The position numbers and the translations under genes are program-made. The notes below the pieces were generated by a model. It ran no database searches. It saw only the letters and a list, made by a program, of their open reading frames with translations, and had not been told where the DNA came from. From an uncultured Gemmatimonadota bacterium (GTDB taxonomy: Bacteria; Gemmatimonadota; Gemmatimonadetes; Gemmatimonadales; Gemmatimonadaceae), in the NCBI GenBank assembly GCA_902826615.1, contig CADEFN010000002.1, positions 615,344 through 679,343 on the forward strand: DNA of 64,000 nt. Reading direction: 5' to 3'. Of the stretch, positions 27,022-36,759 are shown piece by piece (within the stretch, counting starts at the first letter, position 1; every line of letters begins with the position of its first letter).

Positions 27022-28444
27022 AGCGGACGACGGAAGGCTGGCCAAACGTAGGAAGCCAAACAGGAATCTTTTCTGATCCATCGGGCCGGACCAGAAGGAG
27101 ACGTGGAGCCATGGTGACAAGCCATGCCCCGTCAGCAGACCAATCGACGCCGAGATTGTCTGCCACGTTGGGAAGAAGCGACTTCTGGTCCGACCCATCA
27201 GCGTTCATCACCCAGAGCTCGGCATTTCGGACAAACGCAATGCGTTGACCATTCGGCGACCAGCGCGGCATGAAGCCGGTGGTGAGCGGCGAGGTGATCG
27301 ATGGGGCAGAGAGATCCATGATGTAGATATTGCCGTCGCTCCACCACGCCAGACGCGAGCCATCGGGCGACGGATCGGGGACACTCCCGAAGGGGCCGAT
27401 CTGCTGAGGCAACGTTCCGTCGGGACGTACACGCCACAGTCCGCGATCCGAGGCGAAGTACACCCATTGTCCGTCACGTGTCAGCCGCTGCCATCCCGTC
27501 CACAGCAGACCCGTGCCCGTCACCAGGGGATCGACGCGGCTCCCGTTAGGCCGGAGGATGACAAGGCGATCGGCGTCCCGGTACACCACACCAACGCCAG
27601 CCTGCGCAATGGGATACCCCTCAAAGCCGCTGAAGCCCGCGACGTCGGTTTGAACTCCCGTGGCCAGATCAAGCCGGACCACTCGGCGCGTGAGTTCGGA
27701 TACGACGCCGATCAACTCCATCGATGGCGTGATCGCGACATCAAGGGTGTCGGACACGGATCCCACCGCGGCGCGAATTGCGCAGAGCGCTGGGCGATCG
27801 CCACGAAGTGCCGCGCCGGACAACACGGAACACGCTGAGTTGAAGGATTCGTACGTCGGCGATTCTGGCCGAGTGTTGCTCGCGCGGTCCAAATGCGAGG
27901 CGCGCAGCGGCAGCGTTCGTCCTACCCCCATGAACGTGTCGGGCATGACAAATCGCACGCGCACACCGGCGCCGGGCTCGACTGAGTATCGGGCGGTGTC
28001 GTTGAATGACAAGCTTGGGACTGAGATCGCGATACGTGCCGGTCCGGCTACACGTCCAAATCGCACTGAGGCAGAAAGGCGACCGCTCGCGTTGGTGGTG
28101 TCCTCGAACTGCGACTGAGGAGTGGTGCTCCCTTGCGCCGAAACGTAGATGCCGCGCAAGAAACGGCGCGCGGTGTCCTCAGGCGGAAGGGCCGAGAAGC
28201 GCACCAGGGTTCCTTGGACGGGCCTACCGTTTGTGCCGGTGACTTCGACCACGAGTGCCTGCCGGAGCTCTGCTTCGATCGTGTCGGTCGTACCAGCGCC
28301 GGAGACAATGCGCACACCCGCTGGCTGTGGATCGGGCTCGGGGGTGACAGGCTCTGCTGGGCCACACGCTGTCAGCGCGAATGAGGAAATGGCGAGTGAC
28401 AGCCATCTCCGGTAGATCCCTGCCCCAACACGTGAAGTGCTCAT
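27020..28444 (-). CDS. PD40-repeat lipoprotein with Ig-like N-terminal domain
   Basis: This 474-residue protein has a lipoprotein signal peptide (LAISSFALTAC). Residues 40-165 look like a bacterial Ig-like (Big-1-type) domain: AELRQALVVEVTGTNGRPVQ, LVRFSALPPE, TNASGRLSASVRFG. A short bridging region follows, then PD40 propeller blades from about residue 235 (LTRRVVRLDLATG, LTRDGQWVYFASDRG, SPDGSRLAWWSDGN, WSPNGQRIAFVRNAE, WSADGAWLV). Such proteins sit at the envelope and probably bind a protein or glycan; the ligand is unknown. It is convergent with the acylase gene and divergent from the globin gene. Confidence 0.8.
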   Translation of the reverse strand: MSTSRVGAGIYRRWLSLAISSFALTACGPAEPVTPEPDPQPAGVRIVSGAGTTDTIEAELRQALVVEVTGTNGRPVQGTLVRFSALPPEDTARRFLRGIYVSAQGSTTPQSQFEDTTNASGRLSASVRFGRVAGPARIAISVPSLSFNDTARYSVEPGAGVRVRFVMPDTFMGVGRTLPLRASHLDRASNTRPESPTYESFNSACSVLSGAALRGDRPALCAIRAAVGSVSDTLDVAITPSMELIGVVSELTRRVVRLDLATGVQTDVAGFSGFEGYPIAQAGVGVVYRDADRLVILRPNGSRVDPLVTGTGLLWTGWQRLTRDGQWVYFASDRGLWRVRPDGTLPQQIGPFGSVPDPSPDGSRLAWWSDGNIYIMDLSAPSITSPLTTGFMPRWSPNGQRIAFVRNAELWVMNADGSDQKSLLPNVADNLGVDWSADGAWLVTMAPRLLLVRPDGSEKIPVWLPTFGQPSVVR

Positions 28445-28519
28445 GATACTCTCGCAGTCAGCTGAAAGTGCCGCGCATTTGCGCCAACTCCAGAAAGATA
28501 TCGATCACATGTCCAGAAA

Positions 28520-28537
28520 TTGCGCGTTTCAGCGCAA
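28520..28537. promoter_or_regulatory. inverted repeat upstream of the globin gene
   Basis: TTGCGC-N6-GCGCAA forms a perfect 6-bp inverted repeat about 50 bp before the globin start, in the 144-bp divergent spacer. This is the right place and size for a dimeric repressor or activator site, for example one responding to nitric oxide or oxygen. It does not match a consensus I can name. Confidence 0.35.
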
Positions 28538-28588
28538 CCCCTGCGACCCCCTCCTCGGGGCCGACCTCGAACCTGGAGTTTGACTACC

Positions 28589-29014
28589 ATGGCACTGCAA
28601 GCAGCTGTACTGCGTTCAAGCCTCGAACTGGTCGCCTCACGCGAGCCGCAAATCACTCGGCGCTTCTACGAGATTCTCTTCGCCCGCTACCCACAAGCCA
28701 AGCCTCTCTTTGGACGCAATGCGCCCGAACACCAGCAGAAGATGCTCCAGGATGCGATTGTGGCGGTGGTGGATCACGTCGAAGACGCCGCGTGGCTCAG
28801 CGAGACACTGCACGGCCTTGGCCGCAAGCATGGGGAGTATGGCGTCACCCCTGAGATGTACGGCTGGGTTGGTGAGAGCCTGTTGGCGACCCTTGCCGAG
28901 ATCGCAGCTGGCGAATGGACAGCTGACGTCGCAACCGCGTGGAAAGACGCCTACACTGCCATCACTTCGCTGATGCTCGAGGGTGCGGCCAGTCAGCCAA
29001 GCCGTCTTGCATGA
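28589..29014 (+). CDS. single-domain bacterial globin
   Basis: This 141-residue heme protein is like Vitreoscilla haemoglobin or the globin domain of flavohaemoglobin, without the reductase part. The key residues line up: Tyr27 at B10 (ITRRFYEILF), Phe41 at CD1 (KPLFGRN), Gln49 at E7 (EHQQKML) and the proximal His81 at F8 (LGRKHGEYGV). The Tyr/Gln distal pair favours tight oxygen binding and nitric oxide dioxygenation; a separate reductase would have to supply electrons. The start at 28589 has GGAG nine bases upstream, and a longer in-frame extension lacks globin sequence. Confidence 0.92.
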   Translation: MALQAAVLRSSLELVASREPQITRRFYEILFARYPQAKPLFGRNAPEHQQKMLQDAIVAVVDHVEDAAWLSETLHGLGRKHGEYGVTPEMYGWVGESLLATLAEIAAGEWTADVATAWKDAYTAITSLMLEGAASQPSRLA

Positions 29015-29038
29015 CTGCACCAATGGGGGCGGGCGAGG

Positions 29039-29072
29039 CGAGGGGCTTTCCGGTGCCTCGCGCCGCCCCTCG
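29039..29072. terminator. hairpin between globin and GH97 genes
   Basis: A perfect 8-bp stem CGAGGGGC / GCCCCTCG with an 18-nt loop sits in the 102-bp gap between two convergent genes. It lacks a T-run on either side, so termination is plausible but not certain. Confidence 0.4.
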
Positions 29073-29116
29073 ATGCTCGCGGTGTCAGATCAGACGAGTG
29101 CGACCACGGCGCGCGC

Positions 29117-31180
29117 CTATCGAGTGTGGGTCCTGCGCTTCGATATCCGGATCGCCTGCCCCCCTCCTGGCGCCAGTCTCAGCCGCAAACGCGACGCGCG
29201 TGTTACTGGAGTGCTGCTGATGGTCACAGGAAGTGGATTCGTGAGCCAGTGGGCGGTTGGGCCATCGGCGTATACCTGCGCCGTCATTGCCACCCCGGGA
29301 GGCAGAAAGGAGAGCGGCACATCGAACGTGCGACTCTCTTCGTCGGTAATGGCGCCGATGAACCAGTCGCCGCTCCCTTTGGCCCGTCTCGCAACGACCA
29401 CGTAGTCGCCGATCTTGCCGTCAACCACAACCGTGGAGTCCCAATCCACAGCCACGTCGCGCACAAACTGGAAAGCCGGTTGTGCGTCGTAGTTCTCGAT
29501 CAGGTCGGCGGCCATTTGCACTGGCGACCAGAGGACCACGTAGAGCGCGAGTTGCTTGGCAAGCGTCGTCCGTACTCGAGGTTGATCCGGCGTTCGCCCA
29601 ATTCCGGTGGGACGACGCAGCAGGATATCGAATATTCCCGGTGTGTAGTCCATCGGGCCGGCCAGCAGCCGAGTGAAGAAGAGGATGGTCTCGTGCTCCG
29701 GCGGATTGCCGCCATCGGGACCTCCGGCGTTGTACTCACCGCCACGTGCCCCCTCACGGCTCAGCATGTTGGGCCAGGTGCGACGCTCCCCGGTGTCCAT
29801 GATGGGCTCGTGCGCGTTCACCGTGATGCCGTATCGCGCCGCCGTCTCGATCACCGTGCGAAAGTGACGCACCATCCGTTGCCCTGTGTGTGCGTGTCCT
29901 TCTGCCGTGCGATCGTTGACGTACCCGGTCTTGATCTGCGAGATGCCGAGCTGCCGATAGAGCGCAAACGCCGAGTCGAGTTGCTGCTCGTAGTGATCGA
30001 GCCCCATGGCGGTCTCGTTATGCGCGATAAGGGAGACCCCCTTGGCCCTGGCATACTCCGCGACCGCGCGCAGATCATAGTCCGGGTAGGGCTGGGTGAA
30101 AGAGAAGTTGCGGCCGTACGTTCCAATCCAGTCGCCATCCCAGCCGATATTCCAGCCCTCGACGAGTGTTCCGCCCAGCCTGTTTGCGGCGGCAAAGTCG
30201 ATGTAGCGTTTTGCGTTGGCCGTGGTGGCGCCATGTTTGGGACCTGCAGGCCAGGTGTAGACGCCTGCGTGCATCCCCCACCAGATGCCGTTGTAGGTCA
30301 TGGGGCGAATCCACCGCGTGTCGGAGATTCGGCTCGGTGGGTTGAGCTTGAGACCCAGCACCGAGGGCACCAGGTCGGCTGGCCGGTCGGCGAGCTGTAT
30401 GGTGCGCCATGGAGTGACAAAGGGTGTACGCCCGCGGACCTTCACTCCATCGGCCCAGGGCGCGAGTGCGGGACGAAAGGTGCGTTCGCCCACGCGCGCC
30501 AGATCCATCGCGGCGTAGTCTTCCAGGTGCGCCTCGTGCAATACCACCACGGGGCCACCCTGCATTTCCAGGGTGAGGGGCGTGCGTACCGTGTCGAGCA
30601 TACTCACCGGCGACGACGCGTACAGCATCTCGTAGCGGTCCATCGCCGGCCGATTGGCCGGTATCCACCAGGCCTTGGAGTTGTCCGCCAGCACGAACTC
30701 GGTCAGCTCTTCTTCGATTTCGAAGTCGGCAAGACCGGGTTGCGATGGGAGTTCGTATCGAAAGGCGACACCATCATCAAAGGCGCGAAACACCACCACG
30801 ATCTCGCGCGCGGGTGGAGCGCTCTCTGCCAGACGGAGCCTGAGCTCGCGATGATGATCGCGAACACGCCCGGTTTCGCCCCACGGTTGTATCCACGACG
30901 TATCTCGCTCGGCGCGTGTGCTTGTGATTACCCGCAAGGCACCCAGGACCGGCGCACCACGGAACAGGAATCCGAGGTTCGACGGCAGTACAATCGCGCG
31001 ACCGTCGCGCTGTACCGCATATCGCGCCACGCCGTCGGCGACGTCGACCTGAACCACATGCCGGCCGTTGGGCGACTGCAGCCGCAGTGGTGTCTGCGAA
31101 GCGCCGGTGGTGGCGATGGAAAGTGCACCGGCAATGCTCAACGCGGTGCGGACTCCTGACGCTCTTGAGAGTTCTCGCAT
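29117..31180 (-). CDS. glycoside hydrolase family 97 (SusB-like alpha-glucosidase/galactosidase)
   Basis: This exported enzyme of 687 residues cleaves terminal alpha-linked sugars. The signal peptide ends TTGAS with mature start QTPLRLQSPNG, itself the usual beginning of the GH97 N-terminal beta-sandwich. The TIM barrel carries the family blocks: VEGWNIGWDGDW, YDLRAVAEYARAKGVSLIAHNE, VNAHEPIMDTGERRTWPN with the acid Glu, and GGPDGGNPPEHETILFFTRLL, which supplies a glutamate typical of inverting members. The presence of that second Glu suggests the inverting alpha-glucosidase branch rather than retaining alpha-galactosidases. GH97 genes often sit beside SusC/SusD, but here the nearest such pair is 5 kb away and linked to an acylase. 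Confidence 0.93.
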   Translation of the reverse strand: MRELSRASGVRTALSIAGALSIATTGASQTPLRLQSPNGRHVVQVDVADGVARYAVQRDGRAIVLPSNLGFLFRGAPVLGALRVITSTRAERDTSWIQPWGETGRVRDHHRELRLRLAESAPPAREIVVVFRAFDDGVAFRYELPSQPGLADFEIEEELTEFVLADNSKAWWIPANRPAMDRYEMLYASSPVSMLDTVRTPLTLEMQGGPVVVLHEAHLEDYAAMDLARVGERTFRPALAPWADGVKVRGRTPFVTPWRTIQLADRPADLVPSVLGLKLNPPSRISDTRWIRPMTYNGIWWGMHAGVYTWPAGPKHGATTANAKRYIDFAAANRLGGTLVEGWNIGWDGDWIGTYGRNFSFTQPYPDYDLRAVAEYARAKGVSLIAHNETAMGLDHYEQQLDSAFALYRQLGISQIKTGYVNDRTAEGHAHTGQRMVRHFRTVIETAARYGITVNAHEPIMDTGERRTWPNMLSREGARGGEYNAGGPDGGNPPEHETILFFTRLLAGPMDYTPGIFDILLRRPTGIGRTPDQPRVRTTLAKQLALYVVLWSPVQMAADLIENYDAQPAFQFVRDVAVDWDSTVVVDGKIGDYVVVARRAKGSGDWFIGAITDEESRTFDVPLSFLPPGVAMTAQVYADGPTAHWLTNPLPVTISSTPVTRASRLRLRLAPGGGQAIRISKRRTHTR

Positions 31181-31281
31181 GGTGGGGCAGCTTGTAGTCT
31201 CCAGCCATGAACCGCAAGGCGGAGCAGCCGGCTGGTGCGTGAACCGCGCGCCCTGACGCCCACATCCCGCCCCGCACTCCC

Positions 31282-32961
31282 ATGTTCCTGCGACCCGCCG
31301 CTCTGTTCGCCGCCCTGGCTGCGCTCACCACTGTCTTGCCCGCCCAGCATGTCGTCGGCGCGCGCGATGACTACGCCCTACGCGCGGACAGCGTCTTTCA
31401 GCGCTTTGACCGCACCGACTCCCCGGGTTGCGCCCTGGGGGTCTACGAAAACAATCGCATTCGCTACGCGCGGGGCTACGGCATGGCCAGCCTCGAACAC
31501 GGGATCGCTCTCTCCCCGCGCTCCGTACTCGACATCGGGTCCATCTCCAAGCAGTTCACCGCGATGGCCGTGCTCCTGCTGCAGCAGGAGGGCAAGCTCT
31601 CCATCGATGATGCCATCCGGAAATACATCCCCGAGCTACCACCGTACGCGGATGGCGTCACCATTCGCCGCGCGCTGAGTCAGACCAGCGGCCTGCGCGA
31701 CCTCTACGGGTTGCATTCCCAAACTGGGCGCACCATCGCTGGTGACACTCTCGACGCCCTGCGCATTTTGACCCTTCCGACGGAGACCAACTACGCACCG
31801 GGTACCCGCTATCTGTACACCAACTCGGGATGGGTCCTCGTGGCCCAGGCCATCTATCGCCTCACGGGCAAGACACTCGCGCAGTTCGCCGAGGAGCGCA
31901 TTTTTGCGCCGTTAGGCATGCGTGAGACCCGGTACCAGGCCGACGTGTCCGCCATCCGTGTGAATGGCGCAGAGGGCTACCAGCCGCGACCCGGCGGCGG
32001 CTTTCGTGTGAATCGGTCGACGTACGATGGTGCGATTCTGGGCGCGGGTGCGGTCCACACCACCATCGAAGACTTCGGCCGATGGCTCGCCAACTACGAC
32101 GACGCCACTGTTGGTGGACGTGAAGCGATCGCCGCGCTGACCACACCCACCAAACTCACCGATGGGTCGCCCGCTGTCTCGGGCGTGGGTACCGCATATG
32201 CCATCGGGCTCAACGCCGGGACGATGCGCGGCCTGCGCACCATTTCACATGGCGGGAGCTGGGCGGGTTATCGCGCGCACTTCATCCGCTTTCCCGAACA
32301 GCGCACCGCCGTGGCCGTGTTCTGCAACTTCACCACATCGGGCCCCGACTCGCTGGCCCGCAAGGTGGCCGGCATCTACCTGGGCGATCGCATGCAGCCC
32401 GACAGTGCCGCCCTGTGGACCGAGGCCCTCCAGCGCGCGCCCAGAGCGACGTCGTCAGCAGCCGACCTGAAAGCACTGGTTGGTGTCTGGCGCAATGTGG
32501 ACCGTGGCGAAGTGCGCCGCACCCGCGTGGTCGGTGACTCGCTGTACCTGGTTGGTGACGAGACGGCCGTGCTCACCCCCATCGACGGCGGACGTTTCCG
32601 CACAAGGACTAACGCCGAGGTACATGTCAGGGCGCAGCAGCTGACCGTGCGTACCACGGGCGACGTTGCGACCTACACCAGGGCAGATGCGGCTTCGCTC
32701 TCCGAAACCCAGCTCGCCGAGTACGCCGGGAACTACCGCAGCGAGGAAGTGGATGCGACCCACACCTGGCGTGTCGAACGCGGGCAACTGGTGCTGTACA
32801 TCAGCAACCGGCGGCTCGGAACGTTGGAGCCGACATATCGCGATGGCTTCCTGCGCGGAGGCACGGTGGTCGACGTGCAGCGGGACGCACGAGGACGGAT
32901 TACCGGCTTCCTGGTCGAGGCGGGGCGTGTGCGTCATCTCCGGTTTACCCGCCTCCCCTGA
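31282..32961 (+). CDS. class C beta-lactamase-like serine hydrolase with C-terminal domain
   Basis: This exported protein of 559 residues has a signal peptide ending VLPA (mature QHVVG). The catalytic domain has the SxxK motif SISK (Ser87), the YxN motif in RYLYTNSG, and HGGSW in the place of the KTG triad. Proteins like this include esterases, D-aminopeptidases and penicillin-binding enzymes, so a lactamase role should not be assumed. Residues from about 390 to the end form two small beta-rich units (LVGVWRNVDRGEVRRTRV and YAGNYRSEEVDATHTWRV), often seen fused to such hydrolases. It is divergent from the GH97 gene, about 100 bp away. Confidence 0.88.
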   Translation: MFLRPAALFAALAALTTVLPAQHVVGARDDYALRADSVFQRFDRTDSPGCALGVYENNRIRYARGYGMASLEHGIALSPRSVLDIGSISKQFTAMAVLLLQQEGKLSIDDAIRKYIPELPPYADGVTIRRALSQTSGLRDLYGLHSQTGRTIAGDTLDALRILTLPTETNYAPGTRYLYTNSGWVLVAQAIYRLTGKTLAQFAEERIFAPLGMRETRYQADVSAIRVNGAEGYQPRPGGGFRVNRSTYDGAILGAGAVHTTIEDFGRWLANYDDATVGGREAIAALTTPTKLTDGSPAVSGVGTAYAIGLNAGTMRGLRTISHGGSWAGYRAHFIRFPEQRTAVAVFCNFTTSGPDSLARKVAGIYLGDRMQPDSAALWTEALQRAPRATSSAADLKALVGVWRNVDRGEVRRTRVVGDSLYLVGDETAVLTPIDGGRFRTRTNAEVHVRAQQLTVRTTGDVATYTRADAASLSETQLAEYAGNYRSEEVDATHTWRVERGQLVLYISNRRLGTLEPTYRDGFLRGGTVVDVQRDARGRITGFLVEAGRVRHLRFTRLP

Positions 32962-33089
32962 CGGGGCACCGCTGAACCGGGTACGCGGCGCACAGCACGC
33001 GGCGCGTACCCGGACCACGATGTCCAGTTCCTGGCCTTTCTGTCGCCATCCCTCGAGTGCAGGGGATTCTCAACGACGGAGAGGACAGG

Positions 33090-35471
33090 ATGCAGATCGC
33101 GAGCGTGGCCAGGGGAATGGCTGTGGCCGCTGTGCTGACGGCGGCAGTGGGGTGTGCGGATGGTCCGGCGGAGCCAAGGAAGCCGTCGCCTGACAAGCCC
33201 AGTCAGCAGGTGAGTACCAGTGGACCGACCGGGGCCATTCCGATCGTGTGCGATCGCAATTGGGCCGCTCCCGTCGATGGCGACTGGAACGACCGGTTCG
33301 CGTGGATACCATCCGCGATACCGACCGCCGGCACCACCGTGTGTTTTGTGGATCCCGGGAGCTACACCGTGACGCTCCCGGACAGCGCGACAGTGAAAGG
33401 CATCCTTCTGACCTCCGGCGTCAACGTTGCCTTCTGGTCATCCACAGCAGAACTCGTAGTCAACGGGACCGTCGAAGTGAGGGCGGGGGCCGGCCTTGTG
33501 CTGCGTCACGTCATCGACGTCAGCGCTGATTCCATCGTGATCGACGGTGAGCTGCGGCTCAAGGGGTGGACCGACCTGCAGGGAGACGGCTTTCTGCACA
33601 ATCGCGGCATCCTGGAGTTGGACACTTTCGCGGGCCTGGGCGTCGGGCATTTCGTGAACGATGGGGAGATTTCGCTCCCGCGGCGCTCGTACATCGGCAT
33701 TGACAGCCTGTTCGAGCAACGCGCTGGCACGATCCGGGGAAGCCTGATCTCACTCTCCGATGGGTTCGCGTCCAGCTCTGGTCGTTTTGTGTGGAGCGGC
33801 GGCACTCTCGAACCGCGGCAGGGAGAACCGGTGGTGGTCGAGACGAGTGGATTGACGCTGATCCTTGCCTCGTCGCAGCTGAGCGGCGCCCTGGTCATGA
33901 CCGTCAGTGGCGATTCCCTCATCGGCGACATTGGTCCAGGTCTCGATCTCACGGTGAGAAGTATCACCTGGACTGACTCGTTCTGGCACATCCCATCAGT
34001 GAGCGCGCCCCCGAACACCCCCGTTCTGATCGAAGGCACTTTGCGGTTTGTCATGGACGAGCCGTTTGGTGTCGCGAGCACGCTCAACTATCACTCACCC
34101 AACCCCATCATCAATCGCGGGCGCCTGGAAGTAGTGGGACGAGCAATGCCGTGGCATCTCGTGCCGCGCGCGCCGGCTCTGGACAATCACGGGACCTTGA
34201 CCGGAACGGGAGCCTCGAGAGCGCACCTGCGCCTCTCGGAGCCCGCGCCCTTCGTATTCCGCAACTACGGCACCGTCGACTCCATCCACACGCAACATCT
34301 GAGTGGTGAATACGTCGCGCTCGCGGGGAGCCGACATCAGGACCTCATCTACATGAATGGGGGAACACTGCGTGGTGGTGGCTATGTGCGGTCGGTGTGG
34401 GCCGGCACGGGCGCTATCTCACCAGGCACCGCGTTCGGCGAGCAGCTGCCCATACCGCTCGTGGCGGCGCTGCAGATCGACTCGCTCTGGTTGCAGCCCG
34501 GCAGCGAGGTCGTGGTCGACATGCTGTCGTCCAAGGTGACGGACCAGGTCATTGTTGGAGACCACATCGAGTTTCGCGGCCGCATCACGCCGCGGGCCAC
34601 ATTGAGTTATCTCGCCTCGGCGGGCACCTGTGGGCAGATGGTACCGATCTTCCTCACGTCGGGGGTGCCCAGCTCAGGCATCGTCTACCCTGGTACGACC
34701 AGCCTTCCGGTGGCGACGGGCCGGGCCTGGCGAGTCCACCATGCCGCTGACACCACCTGGCTGGCGGGATACAATCCCGACGTCTCGCTCGATCTCGCGC
34801 CTAACGTTTCAGTCACCGAAGGTGGGAGCGCAAAGGTGGTCGACGCCTGCCTTGGCGTACCGGTCCGAACACGTGATGTCGTGGCGACGATGGCGAGTAG
34901 TGGCGGGGACGTGAGCGTCTCGCCCTCGACGCTGACCTTCACGGCGGCAGATTTCGCGCTTCCCCGTCGCGTGACATTTGCCGCGGTGGACGATGCCATC
35001 AGTGAAGGTCCACACACCGATAGCATTGTCCCGCTTGTCACGGCGGGGGGACCGCCCCTGACTCCAGCGGCACGCACAACCAGGGTGAACCTCACTGACA
35101 ATGATCCGGGCGTCGACCTGACCGTGGTCCTGCTGTCGGCGAACGACCCGGTCGTGGAAGGCACTCAAGTCGAGCGGCGATTCCTGGTGACGAACTTCGG
35201 CCCGGGCGCCTCCACAGGTTCTGTCGTGTCGTTCCCAGGCCTTGCTGGGGTAACCTTCGCGGCGAACCGCACGGGCGCCGACTGCGCGGTAGTGGGCACT
35301 GAGCTGCAGTGCAACGTTGGGGAGATCGCGTCGGGCGCGTCTTACGAGTTCAAGATCCTGCTCAACGTAACCACCATCGGCGTGCACCAGAATACGATCA
35401 GAGTACGTGGACTGGACTGGGACCACGTGCCTGCCAACGACAATGTGCCCTGGGTGTTGACGGTGCAGTAA
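33090..35471 (+). CDS. large surface lipoprotein with beta-rich repeats and Calx-beta / DUF11-like C-terminus
   Basis: This protein of 793 residues begins with a lipoprotein signal (VAAVLTAAVGC) and a Pro/Ser-rich linker. The body starts with a W-W-x-P pattern (DGDWNDRFAWIPSAIPTAG) like the opening strand of secreted beta-helix proteins, followed by many short strand repeats (VVNGTVEVRAGAGLVL, LHNRGILELDTF, VNDGEISLP, LDNHGTLTG). Near residues 570-680 comes a Calx-beta-like stretch (SVTEGGSAKVV, HTDSIVPLVTAG, VNLTDNDPGVDL), then a DUF11-like domain (VEGTQVERRFLVTNFGPG). Such architecture fits an adhesin or surface-layer component. ATG 33090 is preceded by GAGAGGA. No partner gene is adjacent. 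Confidence 0.75.
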   Translation: MQIASVARGMAVAAVLTAAVGCADGPAEPRKPSPDKPSQQVSTSGPTGAIPIVCDRNWAAPVDGDWNDRFAWIPSAIPTAGTTVCFVDPGSYTVTLPDSATVKGILLTSGVNVAFWSSTAELVVNGTVEVRAGAGLVLRHVIDVSADSIVIDGELRLKGWTDLQGDGFLHNRGILELDTFAGLGVGHFVNDGEISLPRRSYIGIDSLFEQRAGTIRGSLISLSDGFASSSGRFVWSGGTLEPRQGEPVVVETSGLTLILASSQLSGALVMTVSGDSLIGDIGPGLDLTVRSITWTDSFWHIPSVSAPPNTPVLIEGTLRFVMDEPFGVASTLNYHSPNPIINRGRLEVVGRAMPWHLVPRAPALDNHGTLTGTGASRAHLRLSEPAPFVFRNYGTVDSIHTQHLSGEYVALAGSRHQDLIYMNGGTLRGGGYVRSVWAGTGAISPGTAFGEQLPIPLVAALQIDSLWLQPGSEVVVDMLSSKVTDQVIVGDHIEFRGRITPRATLSYLASAGTCGQMVPIFLTSGVPSSGIVYPGTTSLPVATGRAWRVHHAADTTWLAGYNPDVSLDLAPNVSVTEGGSAKVVDACLGVPVRTRDVVATMASSGGDVSVSPSTLTFTAADFALPRRVTFAAVDDAISEGPHTDSIVPLVTAGGPPLTPAARTTRVNLTDNDPGVDLTVVLLSANDPVVEGTQVERRFLVTNFGPGASTGSVVSFPGLAGVTFAANRTGADCAVVGTELQCNVGEIASGASYEFKILLNVTTIGVHQNTIRVRGLDWDHVPANDNVPWVLTVQ

Positions 35472-35505
35472 GGACGCAGAGAGGGGCTGGTGCGGTGCGC
35501 GCTGC

Positions 35506-36759
35506 TTAGTTTGTCGACGCCGCGCCGGCCCTCGCCGCGTTTCCAGCACGATACCGCGCCAGAAACGCCTCGCTCCACCCACCAAACGTCCCAGCGCGCA
35601 ACTGCGTGCGGGCCTCCGCCATCAGCGTCACCAGAAAGTGCACGTTGTGCAGCGATAGCAATCGCAGCCCCAGCATCTCCTCGGCCACAAAGAGGTGTCG
35701 CAGGTAGGCACGATCGTAGCCCTCGCAGGTCGGGCAGGTGCAGCCTTCGACCAGCGGGCTGCGATCGATGCGGTGTGACGATTTGCGGATGTTGAGAGAG
35801 CCGTCAGGAGTGAACGCCGTCCCGTGACGCCCCATGCGCGTGGGCACCACGCAGTCAAAGAGGTCGATGCCGCGGCGCACCCCCTCCACCAGATCGTCGG
35901 GAAAGCCCACACCCATCAGGTATCGCGGACGATCCCGCGGCAGCACGGGATCACACACCTCGATCGTGGCGTACATGTCGCTCTTGGCCTCACCAACGGA
36001 CAAACCGCCAATAGCAATTCCACGCCAGTCACCCGTGGCAAGAATGCCCGCCATGGAGGCGCGCCGCAGCTCAGGTGAGAGGCCCCCCTGCACAATCGGA
36101 AAAAGCGCCTGCGGTGGTGCCGCGCGTTCGTCGTCCGAATGCAGTGCCGAGAGATCGGGTGTACCGATTGGTGTCTCGATGGCACCGAGTGGTGCGCGCC
36201 CCTCGCGTGTGATGGTGTCGAAGGCCACACGACATCGCTCGAGCCATCGCAGACTGCGCTCCATGGCCGCACGTGATTGATCCGGTGTCGACTTGCTTTC
36301 GATGAGTTCGTCGAGCTGCATGATGATGTCGGCGCCGAGGTTCCGCTCGATTTCCATGACGCGTTCCGGTGTGTAGTCGTGCACCACACCATCGAGCGGG
36401 CTCTTGAATCGAACGCCCCGTTCGCCCACTTCGCGAAACTCCGCCAGTGAATAGACCTGAAAGCCTCCCGAGTCGGTGAGCATTGGCCCACGCCAGCGCG
36501 CAAAGGCATGTAGTCCACCCAGTGCGCGGATCACCGCATCGCCCGGGCGCAAGTACAGGTGGTAGGCATTGCCCAGGACAATACGTGCGCCGGTCGCCGC
36601 GACCTCAGGCATGCTGAGTCCACGCACCGAGGCGTTGGTGCCCACGGGCATGAAGGCGGGCGTCTCGACCACGCCATGTGGTGTGTCAAACCAGCCATGC
36701 CGCGCTGCGCCACTTTCGTGGGCGGTGCGGAAGCTGAAGTCGGTAATCGGAGGCTGCAT
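35506..36759 (-). CDS. tgt: tRNA-guanine transglycosylase
   Basis: This 417-residue enzyme swaps guanine-34 of certain tRNAs for the queuosine precursor preQ1. The nucleophile region is DLFDCVVPTRMGRHG and the other catalytic aspartate, Asp96, is in TDSGGFQVYSL. The zinc site CTCPTCEGYDRAYLRHLF with the later LHNVHF is complete. There is a small extra loop around ETPIGTPDLSALHSDDERAAPP before the FPIVQGG motif, making it some 30-40 residues longer than typical. The start MQPPITDFSF is at ATG 36759; an upstream in-frame extension of 28 residues is unlikely. No other queuosine genes are nearby. Confidence 0.96.
   Translation of the reverse strand: MQPPITDFSFRTAHESGAARHGWFDTPHGVVETPAFMPVGTNASVRGLSMPEVAATGARIVLGNAYHLYLRPGDAVIRALGGLHAFARWRGPMLTDSGGFQVYSLAEFREVGERGVRFKSPLDGVVHDYTPERVMEIERNLGADIIMQLDELIESKSTPDQSRAAMERSLRWLERCRVAFDTITREGRAPLGAIETPIGTPDLSALHSDDERAAPPQALFPIVQGGLSPELRRASMAGILATGDWRGIAIGGLSVGEAKSDMYATIEVCDPVLPRDRPRYLMGVGFPDDLVEGVRRGIDLFDCVVPTRMGRHGTAFTPDGSLNIRKSSHRIDRSPLVEGCTCPTCEGYDRAYLRHLFVAEEMLGLRLLSLHNVHFLVTLMAEARTQLRAGTFGGWSEAFLARYRAGNAARAGAASTN

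Noticed and set aside
29126-31159. 677-codon open frame on the plus strand opposite the GH97 gene
   Set aside because: It is the complement of a gene with complete GH97 motifs. Long antisense frames are common in GC-rich DNA, and the translation has no domain or signal peptide.
20226-31180. A starch-utilisation locus made of SusC, SusD and GH97
   Set aside because: GH97 is on the other strand, 5 kb away, with a terminator, PD40 lipoprotein and globin genes between. The SusC/SusD neighbour is an acylase.
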